Source: Rheinheimera maricola (GTDB lineage: Bacteria; Pseudomonadota; Gammaproteobacteria; Enterobacterales; Alteromonadaceae). Taken from it: a stretch of DNA of 64,000 nucleotides. Below, piece by piece: positions 33,757 through 44,884 of the stretch; positions within the stretch are counted from its first letter, which is position 1, and each line of letters begins with the position of its first letter. Both the position numbers and the translations under genes were made by a program. The notes under the pieces are model-generated. The model was not told the origin of the DNA, did not search any database, and saw nothing but the letters and a program-made list of their open reading frames with translations. Location: NCBI RefSeq assembly GCF_016918075.2, contig NZ_JAERPS020000002.1, positions 248,001 to 312,000 on the forward strand. The letters are read 5' to 3'.

Positions 33757-36483
33757 TTACACCAGTTTACCGTGGCACTGCTTATATTTTTTACCTGAGC
33801 CGCAAGGACAGGCGTCATTGCGACCCACTTTATCGTGTTCACGAAACACCGGCGCACCCGCGCTTGCATTGGCCATTGCCGGTACGTCGCCACCGACATG
33901 CTCTGCTTCAGCGTGTTGATAATCGTGCGGTACCGCATCGGCCTTACGACGCTGCTGTTCTACTGCCTCAACATCTTCGGCGGCTCTTACCTGCACCCGG
34001 CTTAACACACCCACCACATCCACTTTCAGGGTTTCCAGCATACCGGAGAACAACTCAAACGCTTCACGCTTATATTCCTGCTTCGGATTCTTCTGTGCAT
34101 AGCCGCGCAAGTTAATGCCCTGGCGCAGGTGGTCCATTGCCGCCAGATGCTCTTTCCAATGGGTATCGAGGCTTTGCAACATAATGGCTTTTTCAAACTG
34201 GCGCAGTACCTGCGGCCCAACCATTTGTTCTTTATTAGCGTAGGCTTGCTCTACTTCCTGTTGGATGCGCTCACGCAGCTTTTCTTCAAATAGTTTTTTA
34301 TCGTCAGCCAACCATTGGCCTATTGGCATTTCCAGGTTGAAATCGGCTTTTAACCGTTGCTCAAGCCCTGGTACATCCCACATCTCATCTAAAGATTGTG
34401 GTGGAATATACTGGCTGATCACACCGTCTATAACATCAAACCGGATAGCGCTGATAGTTTCACTGATGTCTGTTGCATCGAGCAGCTCGTTGCGTTGCTC
34501 GTATACTACTTTACGCTGATCGTTTGCCACGTCATCGAATTCCAGCAATTGCTTGCGCACATCAAAGTTACGCGCTTCAACTTTGCGCTGTGCATTTTCA
34601 ATTGCCCGGCTTACCCATGGATGCTCAATAGCTTCGCCTTTTTCCATACCCAAGCGACGCATCATGCCCGCCATGCGGTCAGAGGCAAAAATACGCATTA
34701 AGGAATCATCCAGCGACAGGTAAAACCGGCTTGAACCTGGGTCGCCCTGACGGCCAGAACGGCCGCGCAACTGGTTGTCAATACGGCGTGATTCATGACG
34801 CTCAGTACCGACAATGTGTAAACCACCAGCAGCGATAACCGCATCATGGCGCACCTGCCACTCGGCTTTTAGCTGGTCTTTTTGCTCGGCAGTGGCATCG
34901 GCTGGTAAAGCGGCCAATTCTGCCTGCAAGCTACCACCCAGAACGATGTCAGTACCACGGCCTGCCATGTTTGTTGCAATAGTTACCGTACCTGGCTGGC
35001 CGGCGTTAGCAATAATTTGTGCTTCGTTGGCGTGAAACTTAGCATTAAGCACCTGATGCTTAATTTTAGCTTTGTTCAACAGACCCGATAAATACTCTGA
35101 GCTTTCAATCGATGCAGTACCTACCAACACCGGGCGCGCAGCATCGCGGCTGGCAATAACGTCGGCAATTATGGCTTGATACTTATCTTCGGCGTTTAAA
35201 TACACCAAATCGGCCATATCGTTACGCACCATTGGTCTATTGGTTGGCACTACGATAGTTTCCAGGCCATAAATTTGCTGGAATTCAAATGCTTCCGTGT
35301 CTGCAGTCCCTGTCATACCAGACAGTTTGTTATACAAACGGAAGTAATTTTGGAAGGTAATAGATGCCAGTGTCTGGTTCTCGTTCTGAATTTTCACACC
35401 TTCTTTGGCTTCTACTGCCTGGTGTAAGCCTTCTGACCAGCGGCGGCCTTCCATAGTGCGGCCGGTGTGCTCGTCAACAATGATAATTTCGCCATCTTTT
35501 ACTACGTAGTCGACGTCACGCTTAAACAACTGATGTGCGCGCAGTGCTGCGTATACATGGTGTAGCAAGGTAATATTGGCGGCAGAGAAAAGCGTGTCGT
35601 GCTCTTGAATTAAACCATGCTCACGTAGCATGTCTTCCACTTTGATCTGGCCTTGTTCGGTTAAATACACCTGACGGGCTTTCTCGTCTACGGTAAAGTG
35701 ACCATCGCCATGAGCGCCTTCTTCATCTTCTTTTTCTTGCTTAACCAGTTGAGGCACCAGCACGTTAATTTGCTTGTACAACTCTGAGCTGTCTTCCGCC
35801 GGGCCAGAAATAATAAGCGGTGTACGGGCTTCGTCAATTAATATCGAGTCTACTTCATCGATAATGGCAAAGGCCTGATCACGCTGTACACGGTCTTGTG
35901 GTGAAAAAGCCATATTGTCGCGCAGGTAGTCAAAACCAAATTCGTTATTGGTACCGTAGGTAATGTTGGCCGCATAGGCTTGCTGCTTGTCTGGATGAGC
36001 CATGCCCGGCACATTGACACCAACCGTTAGACCGAGAAAAGTAAATAACGGCGCGTTAGTTTGTGCATCACGGCGCGCCAAATAATCGTTAACGGTAATA
36101 ACATGTACACCACCACCACTTAACGCGTTCAGGTAAGCCGGCAAAGTTGCGGTTAAGGTTTTACCCTCACCGGTGCGCATTTCTGAGATTTTGCCCTGAT
36201 GCAGCACGATACCGCCCATTAGCTGTACGTCGAAGTGGCGCATGCCAAACACCCGCTTACTGGCTTCACGCACAGTTGCAAAGGCCTGCGGCAGAATGTC
36301 GTCCAGTGTACTGCCTTCAGACAGTAGCTGCTTGAATTCTTGGGTTTTTTGCTTCAGCTGGTCGTCGGACAAGGCTACGAACTCTGCCTCTAACGCATTG
36401 ATCTGCTGCACTTGTTTTTCTAGTTTTTTTAAGAAGCGGTCGTTGCGGCTACCAAAAATTTTGGTAAAAAGTTTTCCAAACAT
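33757..36483 (-). CDS. secA: Preprotein translocase ATPase SecA
   Basis: A 908-residue motor protein. Walker A is [10 protein letters not shown], the DEAD-like motor has [13 protein letters not shown], and the second motor domain has [10 protein letters not shown] and [10 protein letters not shown]. The C-terminal zinc finger [13 protein letters not shown] binds SecB and phospholipid. SecA drives protein export through SecYEG at the inner membrane. The divergent neighbour is dciA, 199 bases away; I saw no secM-like leader ORF upstream. Confidence 0.98.
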   Translation of the reverse strand: MFGKLFTKIFGSRNDRFLKKLEKQVQQINALEAEFVALSDDQLKQKTQEFKQLLSEGSTLDDILPQAFATVREASKRVFGMRHFDVQLMGGIVLHQGKISEMRTGEGKTLTATLPAYLNALSGGGVHVITVNDYLARRDAQTNAPLFTFLGLTVGVNVPGMAHPDKQQAYAANITYGTNNEFGFDYLRDNMAFSPQDRVQRDQAFAIIDEVDSILIDEARTPLIISGPAEDSSELYKQINVLVPQLVKQEKEDEEGAHGDGHFTVDEKARQVYLTEQGQIKVEDMLREHGLIQEHDTLFSAANITLLHHVYAALRAHQLFKRDVDYVVKDGEIIIVDEHTGRTMEGRRWSEGLHQAVEAKEGVKIQNENQTLASITFQNYFRLYNKLSGMTGTADTEAFEFQQIYGLETIVVPTNRPMVRNDMADLVYLNAEDKYQAIIADVIASRDAARPVLVGTASIESSEYLSGLLNKAKIKHQVLNAKFHANEAQIIANAGQPGTVTIATNMAGRGTDIVLGGSLQAELAALPADATAEQKDQLKAEWQVRHDAVIAAGGLHIVGTERHESRRIDNQLRGRSGRQGDPGSSRFYLSLDDSLMRIFASDRMAGMMRRLGMEKGEAIEHPWVSRAIENAQRKVEARNFDVRKQLLEFDDVANDQRKVVYEQRNELLDATDISETISAIRFDVIDGVISQYIPPQSLDEMWDVPGLEQRLKADFNLEMPIGQWLADDKKLFEEKLRERIQQEVEQAYANKEQMVGPQVLRQFEKAIMLQSLDTHWKEHLAAMDHLRQGINLRGYAQKNPKQEYKREAFELFSGMLETLKVDVVGVLSRVQVRAAEDVEAVEQQRRKADAVPHDYQHAEAEHVGGDVPAMANASAGAPVFREHDKVGRNDACPCGSGKKYKQCHGKLV

Positions 36484-36682
36484 TATCCAATACCATATTA
36501 AGTTAAAACTGCAGTGCAGCCCCGGCGGCGCTTGGCCCGGCCAGTATAAAAGTATTAAAACCTCAGCATATTACGCCAGATATGGTGCCCTATACTAACG
36601 CTTTCAAGGTGCAAGATTCTTTACCGCAACATAAGCTGCTACACTGCACAAATGTTCTCAACGCTGTAGGTACATTAAGGCA

Positions 36683-37156
36683 ATGGCCCGCTATACGCAA
36701 AAACCGCTGGATATCAGTAAAGTGCTATCGCACAGCACTCTGGCATCACAGCAGCAACAGGTTGCACTGGTACAACAACTTAATAAGGTGTTGGCCGAAG
36801 TGTTAAAACTGGAGCAACTCAGTTTTTGTCAGGTCAGCTGTATTCGTGACGGCAGGGCAGTTATTTTATCGGCCTCTGCGCCCTGGCTAACCCGTTTGAA
36901 AATGCAGCGCGACGCCATTCTAGACAATTTTCGCCAAAAAATCTTGCCTGATTTAGCTGGAATTGAGATTGAAGCCTCGCCTAATGGCCAGATTAACCGG
37001 CCGACGGTGATCGTGGCGCAAAAAAACAGTCATCATTTATCCGATAATGCTGCAGCCGCGCTACGTGCGGTGGCAGACAACAGCGATGGCGCCTTAAAAC
37101 AGGCCTTACTTAAGCTGGCTGAAAACGCTGATATAGCAAAAAACAAAACCCGGTAA
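36683..37156 (+). CDS. dciA: DUF721-family protein, probable helicase loader DciA
   Basis: A 157-residue protein with an N-terminal DUF721/DciA domain (VALVQQLNKVLAEVLKLEQL, then VILSASAPWLTRLKMQRDAIL, a KH-like fold) and a short helical C terminus. DciA loads or regulates the replicative helicase DnaB in bacteria that lack phage-type DnaC. The position between secA and lpxC is usual in Alteromonadales and Vibrionales. The annotation is by fold and position. Confidence 0.85.
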   Translation: MARYTQKPLDISKVLSHSTLASQQQQVALVQQLNKVLAEVLKLEQLSFCQVSCIRDGRAVILSASAPWLTRLKMQRDAILDNFRQKILPDLAGIEIEASPNGQINRPTVIVAQKNSHHLSDNAAAALRAVADNSDGALKQALLKLAENADIAKNKTR

Positions 37157-37170
37157 CAACCGGGCTTTTT
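37149..37170 (+). terminator. dciA terminator overlapping the stop codon
   Basis: CCCGGT (37149-37154) pairs with ACCGGG (37159-37164) around AACA and is followed by CTTTTT. The left arm lies in the last codons and stop of dciA. Confidence 0.85.
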
Positions 37171-37184
37171 AATGTCAGTTTGGC

Positions 37185-38096
37185 TTAAGCTAACTGCGGT
37201 GCCAAATAGGATATTGGTAGCTGAGCTTTGTCTTCGAAAGTAACAAATTCCCAGTTTTCCTGGTTCGCCAGCACCGCGCATAATAATTGATTGTTCAGTG
37301 CATGGCCGGTTTTAAAGGCCTTAAATTCACCTAAAATGCTGTAACCGGCCATATAAAGATCGCCGATGGCATCTAAAATCTTATGCTTAATAAATTCATC
37401 TTCGTAGCGTAAACCATCCTGGTTCAACACCCGGTATTCGTCCAGCACGACTGCGTTATCAAAACTGCCACCCAATGCCAGGTTGTTCGCGCGCAGGTAC
37501 TCTACTTCATGCAAAAAACCAAAGGTGCGGGCGCGGCTGATATCTTTAATAAAACCCGCAGCGGAGAAATCCATCAGCATATGCTGGGTAGTCTCTGAAA
37601 TGACCGGATGGTTAAATTCAATGGCGAAATCAATCTTAAAGCCATGATGCGGTTTAAATTCGGCCCATTTATCGCCGTCTTCCACCCGAACAGTATTTTT
37701 AATGCGGATAAACTTTTTCGCCAACCGCTGCTCGGCCACACCGGCTTCCAGCAACAAATAAACGAAAGGATTGGCACTGCCATCCATAATAGGAATTTCT
37801 GCTGAGTCAACTTCAACCACCAGGTTGTCGATACCCAGACCGGCAATGGCCGCCATCAGGTGTTCAGTGGTAGACAATCGCACGCCATTTTCATTGATTA
37901 AACAGGTACACATCACCGTATCGCCCACTAATTCTGGCGCTACTTTGAAGTCGACCACTGGATCCAGGTCCACACGACGGAACACGATACCCGTGTTGTC
38001 CGGCGCAGGTCGGAGAGTAAGCGTAACCTTTTCGCCTTTGTGCAATCCTACCCCAATGGAGCTGACTGTTTTGTCGATGGTACGTTGTTTAATCAT
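37185..38096 (-). CDS. lpxC: UDP-3-O-acyl-N-acetylglucosamine deacetylase
   Basis: A 303-residue zinc deacetylase, the committed step of lipid A synthesis. Zinc ligands lie in [10 protein letters not shown] and [11 protein letters not shown]; the family start [11 protein letters not shown] is at the ATG at 38096 with AGGAAG 5 bases before it. Earlier in-frame codons upstream of it are not part of the family. It closes the dcw cluster after ftsZ, about 130 bases away. Confidence 0.97.
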   Translation of the reverse strand: MIKQRTIDKTVSSIGVGLHKGEKVTLTLRPAPDNTGIVFRRVDLDPVVDFKVAPELVGDTVMCTCLINENGVRLSTTEHLMAAIAGLGIDNLVVEVDSAEIPIMDGSANPFVYLLLEAGVAEQRLAKKFIRIKNTVRVEDGDKWAEFKPHHGFKIDFAIEFNHPVISETTQHMLMDFSAAGFIKDISRARTFGFLHEVEYLRANNLALGGSFDNAVVLDEYRVLNQDGLRYEDEFIKHKILDAIGDLYMAGYSILGEFKAFKTGHALNNQLLCAVLANQENWEFVTFEDKAQLPISYLAPQLA

Positions 38097-38228
38097 AATT
38101 TCTTCCTGCTCAAATATTAAGCAATCACAAAATGGCGGCGAAGCATAGCATAATGTGGCGATTATGCCAAACACCACTGAACAGCAGCTTAACCCTGCTG
38201 TCGGCCCTGCCTGCGACTAAACTAACGT

Positions 38229-39389
38229 TTAGTCAGCTTGTTTGCGTAAAAACGCTGGTATATCAAATATATCAATATTGGCTTTGCTCTCTGGCTGAGT
38301 TTTAAGCGCCGCAGTTGGCTGCTCATCACGCATAGCCTGCGGTGCAGACTTTTGCATAGTGTTACCTTGCTGCACATACACCGGCATTGGATCTGGCCTG
38401 CTGTTTGCTACCAGGCTGATATCTGGCCGGCGGTCAGCACCTATGCCTGTAGCGACAACAGTAACCCGCAACTCGTCATGCATGTTAGGGTCAATAACAG
38501 CACCTACCACCACAGTGGCATTTTCCGATGCAAATGCTTTAACGGCATTACCGACAATTTCAAACTCTTCGATACTGATATCAAGGCCGGCAGTAATGTT
38601 AACCAGTATGCCTTTAGCACCAGATAAATCGATATCTTCCAGCAATGGGCTGGAAATAGCTTGTTCAGCCGCTTCTTCTGCCCGATCCGGACCAGATGCA
38701 CGGCCACTGCCCATCATTGCAGTGCCCATTTCAGACATTACTGTACGTACGTCAGCAAAGTCGACATTGATCAAACCAGGGCGAGTAATTAGTTCTGCAA
38801 TACCCTGCACTGCACCCAGCAACACATTGTTAGCCGCCTTAAATGCATCCAGCAGGCTTGTGCCTTTACCCAGTACTTTTAACAGCTTGTCATTTGGAAT
38901 GGTGATCAGCGAGTCAACATGCTTACTCAACTCTAAAATGCCTTCATCCGCATAAGCATTACGTTTTTTACCTTCGAACGGGAAGGGTTTAGTTACCACT
39001 GCTACAGTTAAGATACCCAGTTCACGCGCCACTTCGGCCACGATTGGCGCTGCACCGGTACCTGTACCACCACCCATACCGGCGGCGATAAAAATCATAT
39101 CCGCGCCTTGCAAGGTTTTCTTGATGGTTTCACGGTCTTCTTCTGCCGAACGACGGCCGATTTCTGGATTAGCACCGGCACCTAAGCCTTTTGTTACATT
39201 AGCGCCTAACTGCAACGTAATATTAGCAGAAGAATTACGCAGTGCCTGAGCGTCGGTATTCGCCGCCACAAACTCTACGCCCTCAATGTTACTGGCTACC
39301 ATATATTCGACAGCATTACCGCCACCGCCGCCAACACCTATTACTTTAATGACAGCTTCTTCGCTGTGGTTTTCCATTAACTCAAACAT
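38229..39389 (-). CDS. ftsZ: Cell division GTPase FtsZ
   Basis: A 386-residue tubulin homolog with the GTP-binding GGGTGTGAAP, the N-terminal VIGVGGGGGNAV and the T7 loop VDFADVRTVM. The C-terminal peptide DIFDIPAFLRKQAD is the conserved binding site for FtsA and ZipA. It forms the Z-ring. It lies 30 bases after ftsA and ends the dcw genes before lpxC. Confidence 0.98.
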   Translation of the reverse strand: MFELMENHSEEAVIKVIGVGGGGGNAVEYMVASNIEGVEFVAANTDAQALRNSSANITLQLGANVTKGLGAGANPEIGRRSAEEDRETIKKTLQGADMIFIAAGMGGGTGTGAAPIVAEVARELGILTVAVVTKPFPFEGKKRNAYADEGILELSKHVDSLITIPNDKLLKVLGKGTSLLDAFKAANNVLLGAVQGIAELITRPGLINVDFADVRTVMSEMGTAMMGSGRASGPDRAEEAAEQAISSPLLEDIDLSGAKGILVNITAGLDISIEEFEIVGNAVKAFASENATVVVGAVIDPNMHDELRVTVVATGIGADRRPDISLVANSRPDPMPVYVQQGNTMQKSAPQAMRDEQPTAALKTQPESKANIDIFDIPAFLRKQAD

Positions 39390-39419
39390 AGCTCTCTCTC
39401 CGTTTCTACGCTTACTAAC

Positions 39420-40655
39420 TTAAAATTCGCCTTTGAACCAGCTGCTGATCCGTTTGACGAAGCTGCTTACTGAATCACGCACATCAGCGGCTTTTTTCTG
39501 CTGGGTGCGAGCATCCTTTCCGTACAGTAACAAGCCCACTACACTGGCGTAGGCCGGGTCCTGTACGTATTCCTTTAAACCGGTAACGTGCATAGGTTGC
39601 CCTACGCGCACCGGCATCTGAAAAATATCTTCGGCAAATTCCACCGCACCTTCCATCTTGGCTGTACCACCGGTGAGCACCACGCCGGCAGCGATTTGCT
39701 CTTCAAGGCCAGAGCTGCGAATTTCTTCCAGCACCAGCTCAAATAATTCCTGATAACGTGGCTCTACCACTTCCGCCAGCGTATGGCGCGACATAGACCG
39801 AGCCGGCCGGCCGCCTACGCTGGGCACTTCTATGCTTTCTTCTTTGCCTACCATGCTGCGCAGCGCACAGGCATACTGCACTTTAATGTCTTCGGCATGG
39901 CTTATTGGCGTGCGGAATATCTTGGCAATATCGCTGGTAACCTGATTACCGGCTACCGGGATAACCGCGGTATGCCGCAGTGCACCGTTGGTATAAATGG
40001 AGATATCAATAGTGCCACCGCCCATATCGACGACACAGACGCCGAGCTCTTTCTCATCGTCGGTCAGCACCGCATAGCTTGAAGCCAGTGAGGTGAAAAT
40101 AAGCTGATCTACCTGCAAGCCGCAGCGCTCGACGCATTTTTCAATATTTTTTGCCATGTCATTGGCACAGGTAATAATGTGTGCCCGCGCTTCCATCCGC
40201 ACGCCTGACATGCCTACCGGGCTTTTAATGCCCTCTTGCATATCCACCGAGAATTCCTGCGGCAATACATGCAACATGCGCCGCTCAGCCGAAATAGGCA
40301 CCGACTTGGCCGCGTGGATCACGTTAGCCACGTCTTCTGCCGTTACTTCGGTGTCGTTAATTGGCACCATGCCGCTTTCATTCTGACAGCGGATATGTTT
40401 ACCGGTAATGCCCAAATACACTGATGACACGCGGCAGTCAGCCATCAACTCGGCTTCATCTATAGCGCGTTGCACGGCCTGCACTACCAGGTTTAAATCG
40501 TTGACACCGCCTTTGTCCATGCCTCGCGACACATGTGTACCCACGCCAACGATGCTTAACTTGTCGTCGGCGGTAATTTCGCCCACCACCGCCTTGATTT
40601 GTGCAGTGCCGATATCCAGGCCAACAATCAGATCTCTATCCAACGACTTTGTCAT
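39420..40655 (-). CDS. ftsA: Cell division actin-like protein FtsA
   Basis: A 411-residue actin-fold ATPase with GLDIGTAQIKAVVGE, a DMGGGTIDISIY phosphate loop and LTGGTAKMEG, plus the C-terminal membrane-targeting helix (VSSFVKRISSWFKGEF). It anchors FtsZ to the membrane. Its start overlaps the ftsQ stop as ATGA (40652-40655). Confidence 0.97.
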   Translation of the reverse strand: MTKSLDRDLIVGLDIGTAQIKAVVGEITADDKLSIVGVGTHVSRGMDKGGVNDLNLVVQAVQRAIDEAELMADCRVSSVYLGITGKHIRCQNESGMVPINDTEVTAEDVANVIHAAKSVPISAERRMLHVLPQEFSVDMQEGIKSPVGMSGVRMEARAHIITCANDMAKNIEKCVERCGLQVDQLIFTSLASSYAVLTDDEKELGVCVVDMGGGTIDISIYTNGALRHTAVIPVAGNQVTSDIAKIFRTPISHAEDIKVQYACALRSMVGKEESIEVPSVGGRPARSMSRHTLAEVVEPRYQELFELVLEEIRSSGLEEQIAAGVVLTGGTAKMEGAVEFAEDIFQMPVRVGQPMHVTGLKEYVQDPAYASVVGLLLYGKDARTQQKKAADVRDSVSSFVKRISSWFKGEF

Positions 40656-41404
40656 GCTTTTCTCTTTTGCTCCGCGCTGTAACGCACTGCTATGCCGGTG
40701 TCGTAGCGCAAATCTACTTCGGCTACCGCTTCGGCTTTATGTTTACTAATCACCGGGTACAGCTCAATAAAACGCTGTAACCGTTTTAATGTATTTTCAC
40801 GCCCAAGCTTAAGTGCTATACCGTTGCTAAGGCTGAGCTGCCAGGAAAAACGCTCGGTTAACCCCAGCGTTACTGCATTAAATTTATGCAGGGCCAATAA
40901 GCCCTGCATATGGCGGAACATGGTCAGCGCGTCCTGTTGGCTGCCTTCGGGGCCGGTTAGCATAGGTAGTTCCGTTTTCAGCTGCTGTAACGGAGCGTGA
41001 AAAATCTCGCCCTGAGTATTTAATAATTGCTGCTGATTCCAAATAGCTACCGGCTGTTGTTCTGTTACAACCACAACCAGGGCGTCAGGCCATTGTTTGC
41101 GCACGGCCACCTGATAAACCCAGGGTTGCTGTAACAGGAACTGCTGTACCTGATCCACGTTCACACTAAAAAAGTTGCCTACGTACTGCTGTTGCAACGT
41201 TTGCTGCAACGCGCTGGCGTTAATATGTTGAAAATCACCGTATAACCTTACTTGGCGCACCGGCGCACTTTGCTGGCTGTGCACCCAATCACTAACTTTT
41301 ACGCCAGCCCAAATCAGCATTAGCAGCGCAGCAATAAAAAACACTACGCCAGCATAAAACGCCGGGCGTTGTTTAAATTGCGTGGCTGGCCAACGCCCGT
41401 TCAT
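40652..41404 (-). CDS. ftsQ: Cell division protein FtsQ
   Basis: A 250-residue single-pass membrane protein with one N-terminal helix (about 16-34), a POTRA domain (VRQVRLYGDFQHINASALQQ) and a beta domain. It forms the FtsQLB complex. The start is the ATG at 41404 with GGAG 10 bases before it; the longer frame upstream reads backwards into ddl and is not real. Confidence 0.94.
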   Translation of the reverse strand: MNGRWPATQFKQRPAFYAGVVFFIAALLMLIWAGVKVSDWVHSQQSAPVRQVRLYGDFQHINASALQQTLQQQYVGNFFSVNVDQVQQFLLQQPWVYQVAVRKQWPDALVVVVTEQQPVAIWNQQQLLNTQGEIFHAPLQQLKTELPMLTGPEGSQQDALTMFRHMQGLLALHKFNAVTLGLTERFSWQLSLSNGIALKLGRENTLKRLQRFIELYPVISKHKAEAVAEVDLRYDTGIAVRYSAEQKRKA

Positions 41405-41406
41405 CG

Positions 41407-42336
41407 TTATGCCGCTCCCTGCGTTGGCGTAAGTATTGCCAGCACTAACTGCTGAAAAGTTAAACCTGATGCTTTTGCCGCCATCGGCACCAATGACTTT
41501 TCTGTCATGCCAGGCACGGTGTTTACTTCTAATAAATAGTGCTGGCCGCTGTCGTCCAGCATAATATCCACCCGGCCCCAACCTGAGGCTCCTACTGCGT
41601 TAAAGGCTTTAAGCGCAGTAAGTTGCATAGCGGCAGTTTGCTCTGTGCTTAAAGGCGCTGGACAAAGATATTCGGTGCTGTTGGCCTGGTATTTAGCTTC
41701 ATAATCATAAAAAGCCCGCGGTGTACGCATTTCAACAATGGGCAAAACCTGGCCATTTAGAATAGCCACAGTAAATTCGCGGCCGTTTATCCAGCGCTCC
41801 ACTAAAATTTCGCTATCGTATTTCAGCGCCGCAGCAATGGCCTGTTCCAGTTCCTGTGCGGTGCTGGCCGCACTCATGCCGATACTGGAGCCTTCGTTTG
41901 CCGGCTTTACCATGACTTTGCCACCTAAACTTGCCAGCAAACCGGCAAAATCGGTGTCGTTGCTATGCACCACGGCAAAAGGCGCCGTCGGTAATTGCTG
42001 CGCTTGAAATAGCCATTTACAACGAATTTTATCCATTGCCAGCGCCGACCCCATTACGCCACTACCCGTGAAAGGCAAGCCTAATTGCTGCAGCGCGCCT
42101 TGCATGCTGCCGTCTTCTCCGCCACGGCCGTGCAACACAATAAACACCCGGGTAGCACCGCTGGCAGCAAGATCGGCTAGCGAGGCGGTTTTCGGGTCAA
42201 AGGCAAAAGCATTTACACCGGCATCCTGCAGCGCTTTTAGCACCGCAGCACCAGAGCGCAGTGACACATCACGCTCGGCAGATAACCCACCAAACATCAC
42301 TGCAACTTTGCCCAGGGCAGATACACTACTTGTCAT
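41407..42336 (-). CDS. ddl: D-alanine--D-alanine ligase
   Basis: A 309-residue ATP-grasp ligase that makes the D-Ala-D-Ala end of the cell-wall precursor. Typical segments are [37 protein letters not shown] and [15 protein letters not shown]. It corresponds to DdlB of the dcw cluster. Its start overlaps the murC stop by 4 bases. Confidence 0.96.
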   Translation of the reverse strand: MTSSVSALGKVAVMFGGLSAERDVSLRSGAAVLKALQDAGVNAFAFDPKTASLADLAASGATRVFIVLHGRGGEDGSMQGALQQLGLPFTGSGVMGSALAMDKIRCKWLFQAQQLPTAPFAVVHSNDTDFAGLLASLGGKVMVKPANEGSSIGMSAASTAQELEQAIAAALKYDSEILVERWINGREFTVAILNGQVLPIVEMRTPRAFYDYEAKYQANSTEYLCPAPLSTEQTAAMQLTALKAFNAVGASGWGRVDIMLDDSGQHYLLEVNTVPGMTEKSLVPMAAKASGLTFQQLVLAILTPTQGAA

Positions 42337-43787
42337 GCTTGCTCTCCTGCACTGGCTTTTAGCCGGGCAATATTCAGTTGCATTGCCGCCAGCTGTTTTA
42401 CTAAGGTGCCAATATTACCGGCGCCCTGGGTTAATACCACATCGCCATCTTGCAGCACGCCAGCCAGGCTAGCTGCTAATTCGGCCGGCTCGGCTACGTA
42501 AATAGGGTCCAGCGTACCGCGGGTGCGAATAGAGCGGCATAAACTGCGGCTGTCGGCACCGGCAATGGGGGCTTCACCGGCAGAATACACTTCCAGCAGT
42601 AATAGCTTGTCCACGCTTGACAAGACCTTGGCAAAATCTTCATACAGATCGCGGGTACGGGTAAAACGGTGTGGCTGATATGCCATTACCAAACGACGCT
42701 GAGGCCAAGCAGCGCGCACCGCAGCAACGGTAGCTGCAACTTCAGTAGGGTGATGGCCGTAGTCATCCAGTAGCAACACCTTACCGTTACCGGTATCAAA
42801 TTCACCATACTGCTGAAAACGCCGGCCAATACCTTCAAATTTACTCAGCGCAGCTAATACCGCTTGCTCACTGATACCCTCATCCACTGCCAGCGCAAAA
42901 GCGGCGGTCGCATTTAACGCATTGTGCTTGCCGGGTAAATTTAATACCACTTCGCGCTGATTGCCGCTGGGGTCGGTAATTACAAACTGGCTTTGTGTGC
43001 CGCTTTGGCTGAATTCGCTAATGACAAAATCGGCATCATCACTAAAACCGTAAGTCAGCACAGTGCGGCCAATTTGTGGGATTAGAGCACGTAATACCGG
43101 GTCGTCCATGCAGACCACGACCACGCCGTAAAACGGCAGGTTATGGCAAAACTCTAAATAAGTGGCTTTTAGCTTTTCAAAGTCGCCCTGATAAGTGTCC
43201 ATGTGGTCGGCTTCAATATTGGTGATGACCGTGGCCAGCGGTTGTAAGTGTAAAAACGATGCATCACTTTCATCAGCCTCGGCAATTAAGTAGCGGCCGG
43301 CACCCAGACGGGCATTGGAACCGGCTGAGTTAAGCAAGCCACCGATGACAAAAGTAGGGTCTGTGCCTGCTTCGGCAAAAATGGACGCCAGCAAACTGGT
43401 CGTAGTGGTTTTACCATGCGTACCCGCTACCGCTATACCATGTCGAAAACGCATCAATTCGCCCAGCATTTCAGCGCGGCGCACTACCGGAATACGTAAC
43501 TCACGAGCCGCGGCGACTTCGGCGTTAGCGCTGTTAATGGCGCTGGACACCACCACTACACTAGCACCATCAATATTGCGGGCATCATGGCCAAAAAACA
43601 CCTTCGCGCCCAGCGTAATTAAACGCTCGGTAACGGCATTAGGAGCAATATCTGAGCCCGATACGTTATACCCTTCGTTGACTAATACTTCAGCAATTCC
43701 GCCCATGCCAGCACCACCGATGCCAACAAAGTGAATGCGTTCTACCCGGCGCATGGCGAGTTTTTTCTGTTGTGGTGTGCTAATCAT
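42333..43787 (-). CDS. murC: UDP-N-acetylmuramate--L-alanine ligase
   Basis: A 484-residue Mur ligase that adds L-Ala to UDP-MurNAc. The nucleotide-binding [10 protein letters not shown] and the N-terminal [13 protein letters not shown] are present. The start is the ATG at 43787, which overlaps the murG stop (ATGA) with AGGA 8 bases before it; the longer frame upstream lies in murG and is not family-like. Confidence 0.97.
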   Translation of the reverse strand: MISTPQQKKLAMRRVERIHFVGIGGAGMGGIAEVLVNEGYNVSGSDIAPNAVTERLITLGAKVFFGHDARNIDGASVVVVSSAINSANAEVAAARELRIPVVRRAEMLGELMRFRHGIAVAGTHGKTTTTSLLASIFAEAGTDPTFVIGGLLNSAGSNARLGAGRYLIAEADESDASFLHLQPLATVITNIEADHMDTYQGDFEKLKATYLEFCHNLPFYGVVVVCMDDPVLRALIPQIGRTVLTYGFSDDADFVISEFSQSGTQSQFVITDPSGNQREVVLNLPGKHNALNATAAFALAVDEGISEQAVLAALSKFEGIGRRFQQYGEFDTGNGKVLLLDDYGHHPTEVAATVAAVRAAWPQRRLVMAYQPHRFTRTRDLYEDFAKVLSSVDKLLLLEVYSAGEAPIAGADSRSLCRSIRTRGTLDPIYVAEPAELAASLAGVLQDGDVVLTQGAGNIGTLVKQLAAMQLNIARLKASAGEQA

Positions 43788-44884
43788 ACTGCTTGTCCTG
43801 TTACGTGGTGACCGACGACTTGCTGACACTGCGCCACTACCTGTGCTGTGGCATTATCCAGCGCACAGGCACGCGCTTTTGCGGCCATTTGTTGTAACGG
43901 TGCTTTATTAACTAACCACTGCTGCAGCAGCGGTAACATCTGTGTTTCGTTTAGATCCTGCTGCGCCAGCATCAGTGCCGCGTTTTGTGCGGTTAACCAG
44001 CGTGCATTGGCCGTTTGATGGTCATCAATAGCGCTGGGCAGTGGCACAAATACCGCGGCCACGCCAGCACATGCCACTTCACTTACTGTCGAGGCGCCAG
44101 CGCGGCAAATTACCACATCGGCCCAGGCATAGGCTTGCGCCATATCGTCGATAAAAGCATCTACTTCAACTTGCAAGTTCGCTTGCTGCAAGTTGGCATA
44201 AGTGTGTTCAGTTTGCTGTTGCAGCACTTTGCCGGTCTGATGTTTTATTTGCAGCATGCCAAACCGGGCTGCGCTGGCAAAGATCGCTGGTAAGGTATCA
44301 TTCAGCGCTTTGGCACCCAGGCTGCCACCTACTACCAATATTTTTAAATTACCCCCAAAATCATGCTGCTGTGCAGCATCGATGACGGCTGACCGCACCG
44401 GATTACCCAGCAATACCTGCTTGGTATGGCCGGAAAATGCCGCCGGAAATGCGACCAATACTTTGCGGGCAAAACGTGCCAGCAGGCGGTTAGTGCTACC
44501 CGCGACAGCATTTTGCTCATGAATGACCAACGGCACACCCTGTAACCAGGCCGCAATGCCACCCGGGCCACTGGCAAAACCACCAAAGCCGAGTATCAAA
44601 TCCGGTTGCACGGTGCGCAGCACGCGACGTGCCTGTAACAATGACTTCAGCAACATCCAGGGCGCACTGAGCAATGACCTTAAGCCTTTACCACGCAAGC
44701 CAGCGACATCTATGCTGTGAAATGGCCAACCAAATTGCGGCACTAGCGTCGCTTCCATGCGGGTAGCACTGCCTAGCCAATGAATTTGCCAGCCGGCTTG
44801 GTGCAATGCTGTCGCCACCGCCTGCGCCGGGAAAATATGGCCGCCGGTACCACCAGCCATGATCAGCATGCGCGGTTTATTCAT
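43784..44884 (-). CDS. murG: UDP-GlcNAc transferase MurG
   Basis: A 366-residue GT28 glycosyltransferase that makes lipid II from lipid I on the inner face of the membrane. Segments are [37 protein letters not shown] and [14 protein letters not shown]. The start is the ATG at 44884, 8 bases inside ftsW. Confidence 0.97.
   Translation of the reverse strand: MNKPRMLIMAGGTGGHIFPAQAVATALHQAGWQIHWLGSATRMEATLVPQFGWPFHSIDVAGLRGKGLRSLLSAPWMLLKSLLQARRVLRTVQPDLILGFGGFASGPGGIAAWLQGVPLVIHEQNAVAGSTNRLLARFARKVLVAFPAAFSGHTKQVLLGNPVRSAVIDAAQQHDFGGNLKILVVGGSLGAKALNDTLPAIFASAARFGMLQIKHQTGKVLQQQTEHTYANLQQANLQVEVDAFIDDMAQAYAWADVVICRAGASTVSEVACAGVAAVFVPLPSAIDDHQTANARWLTAQNAALMLAQQDLNETQMLPLLQQWLVNKAPLQQMAAKARACALDNATAQVVAQCQQVVGHHVTGQAV

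Noticed and set aside
36484..36682. A secM-like leader upstream of secA
   Set aside because: No short exported frame with an arrest-like ending is seen before secA on the minus strand; the gap is a divergent promoter region.
40156..40749. Plus-strand frames antisense to ftsA and ftsQ
   Set aside because: Shadows of well-matched genes with no ribosome binding sites.
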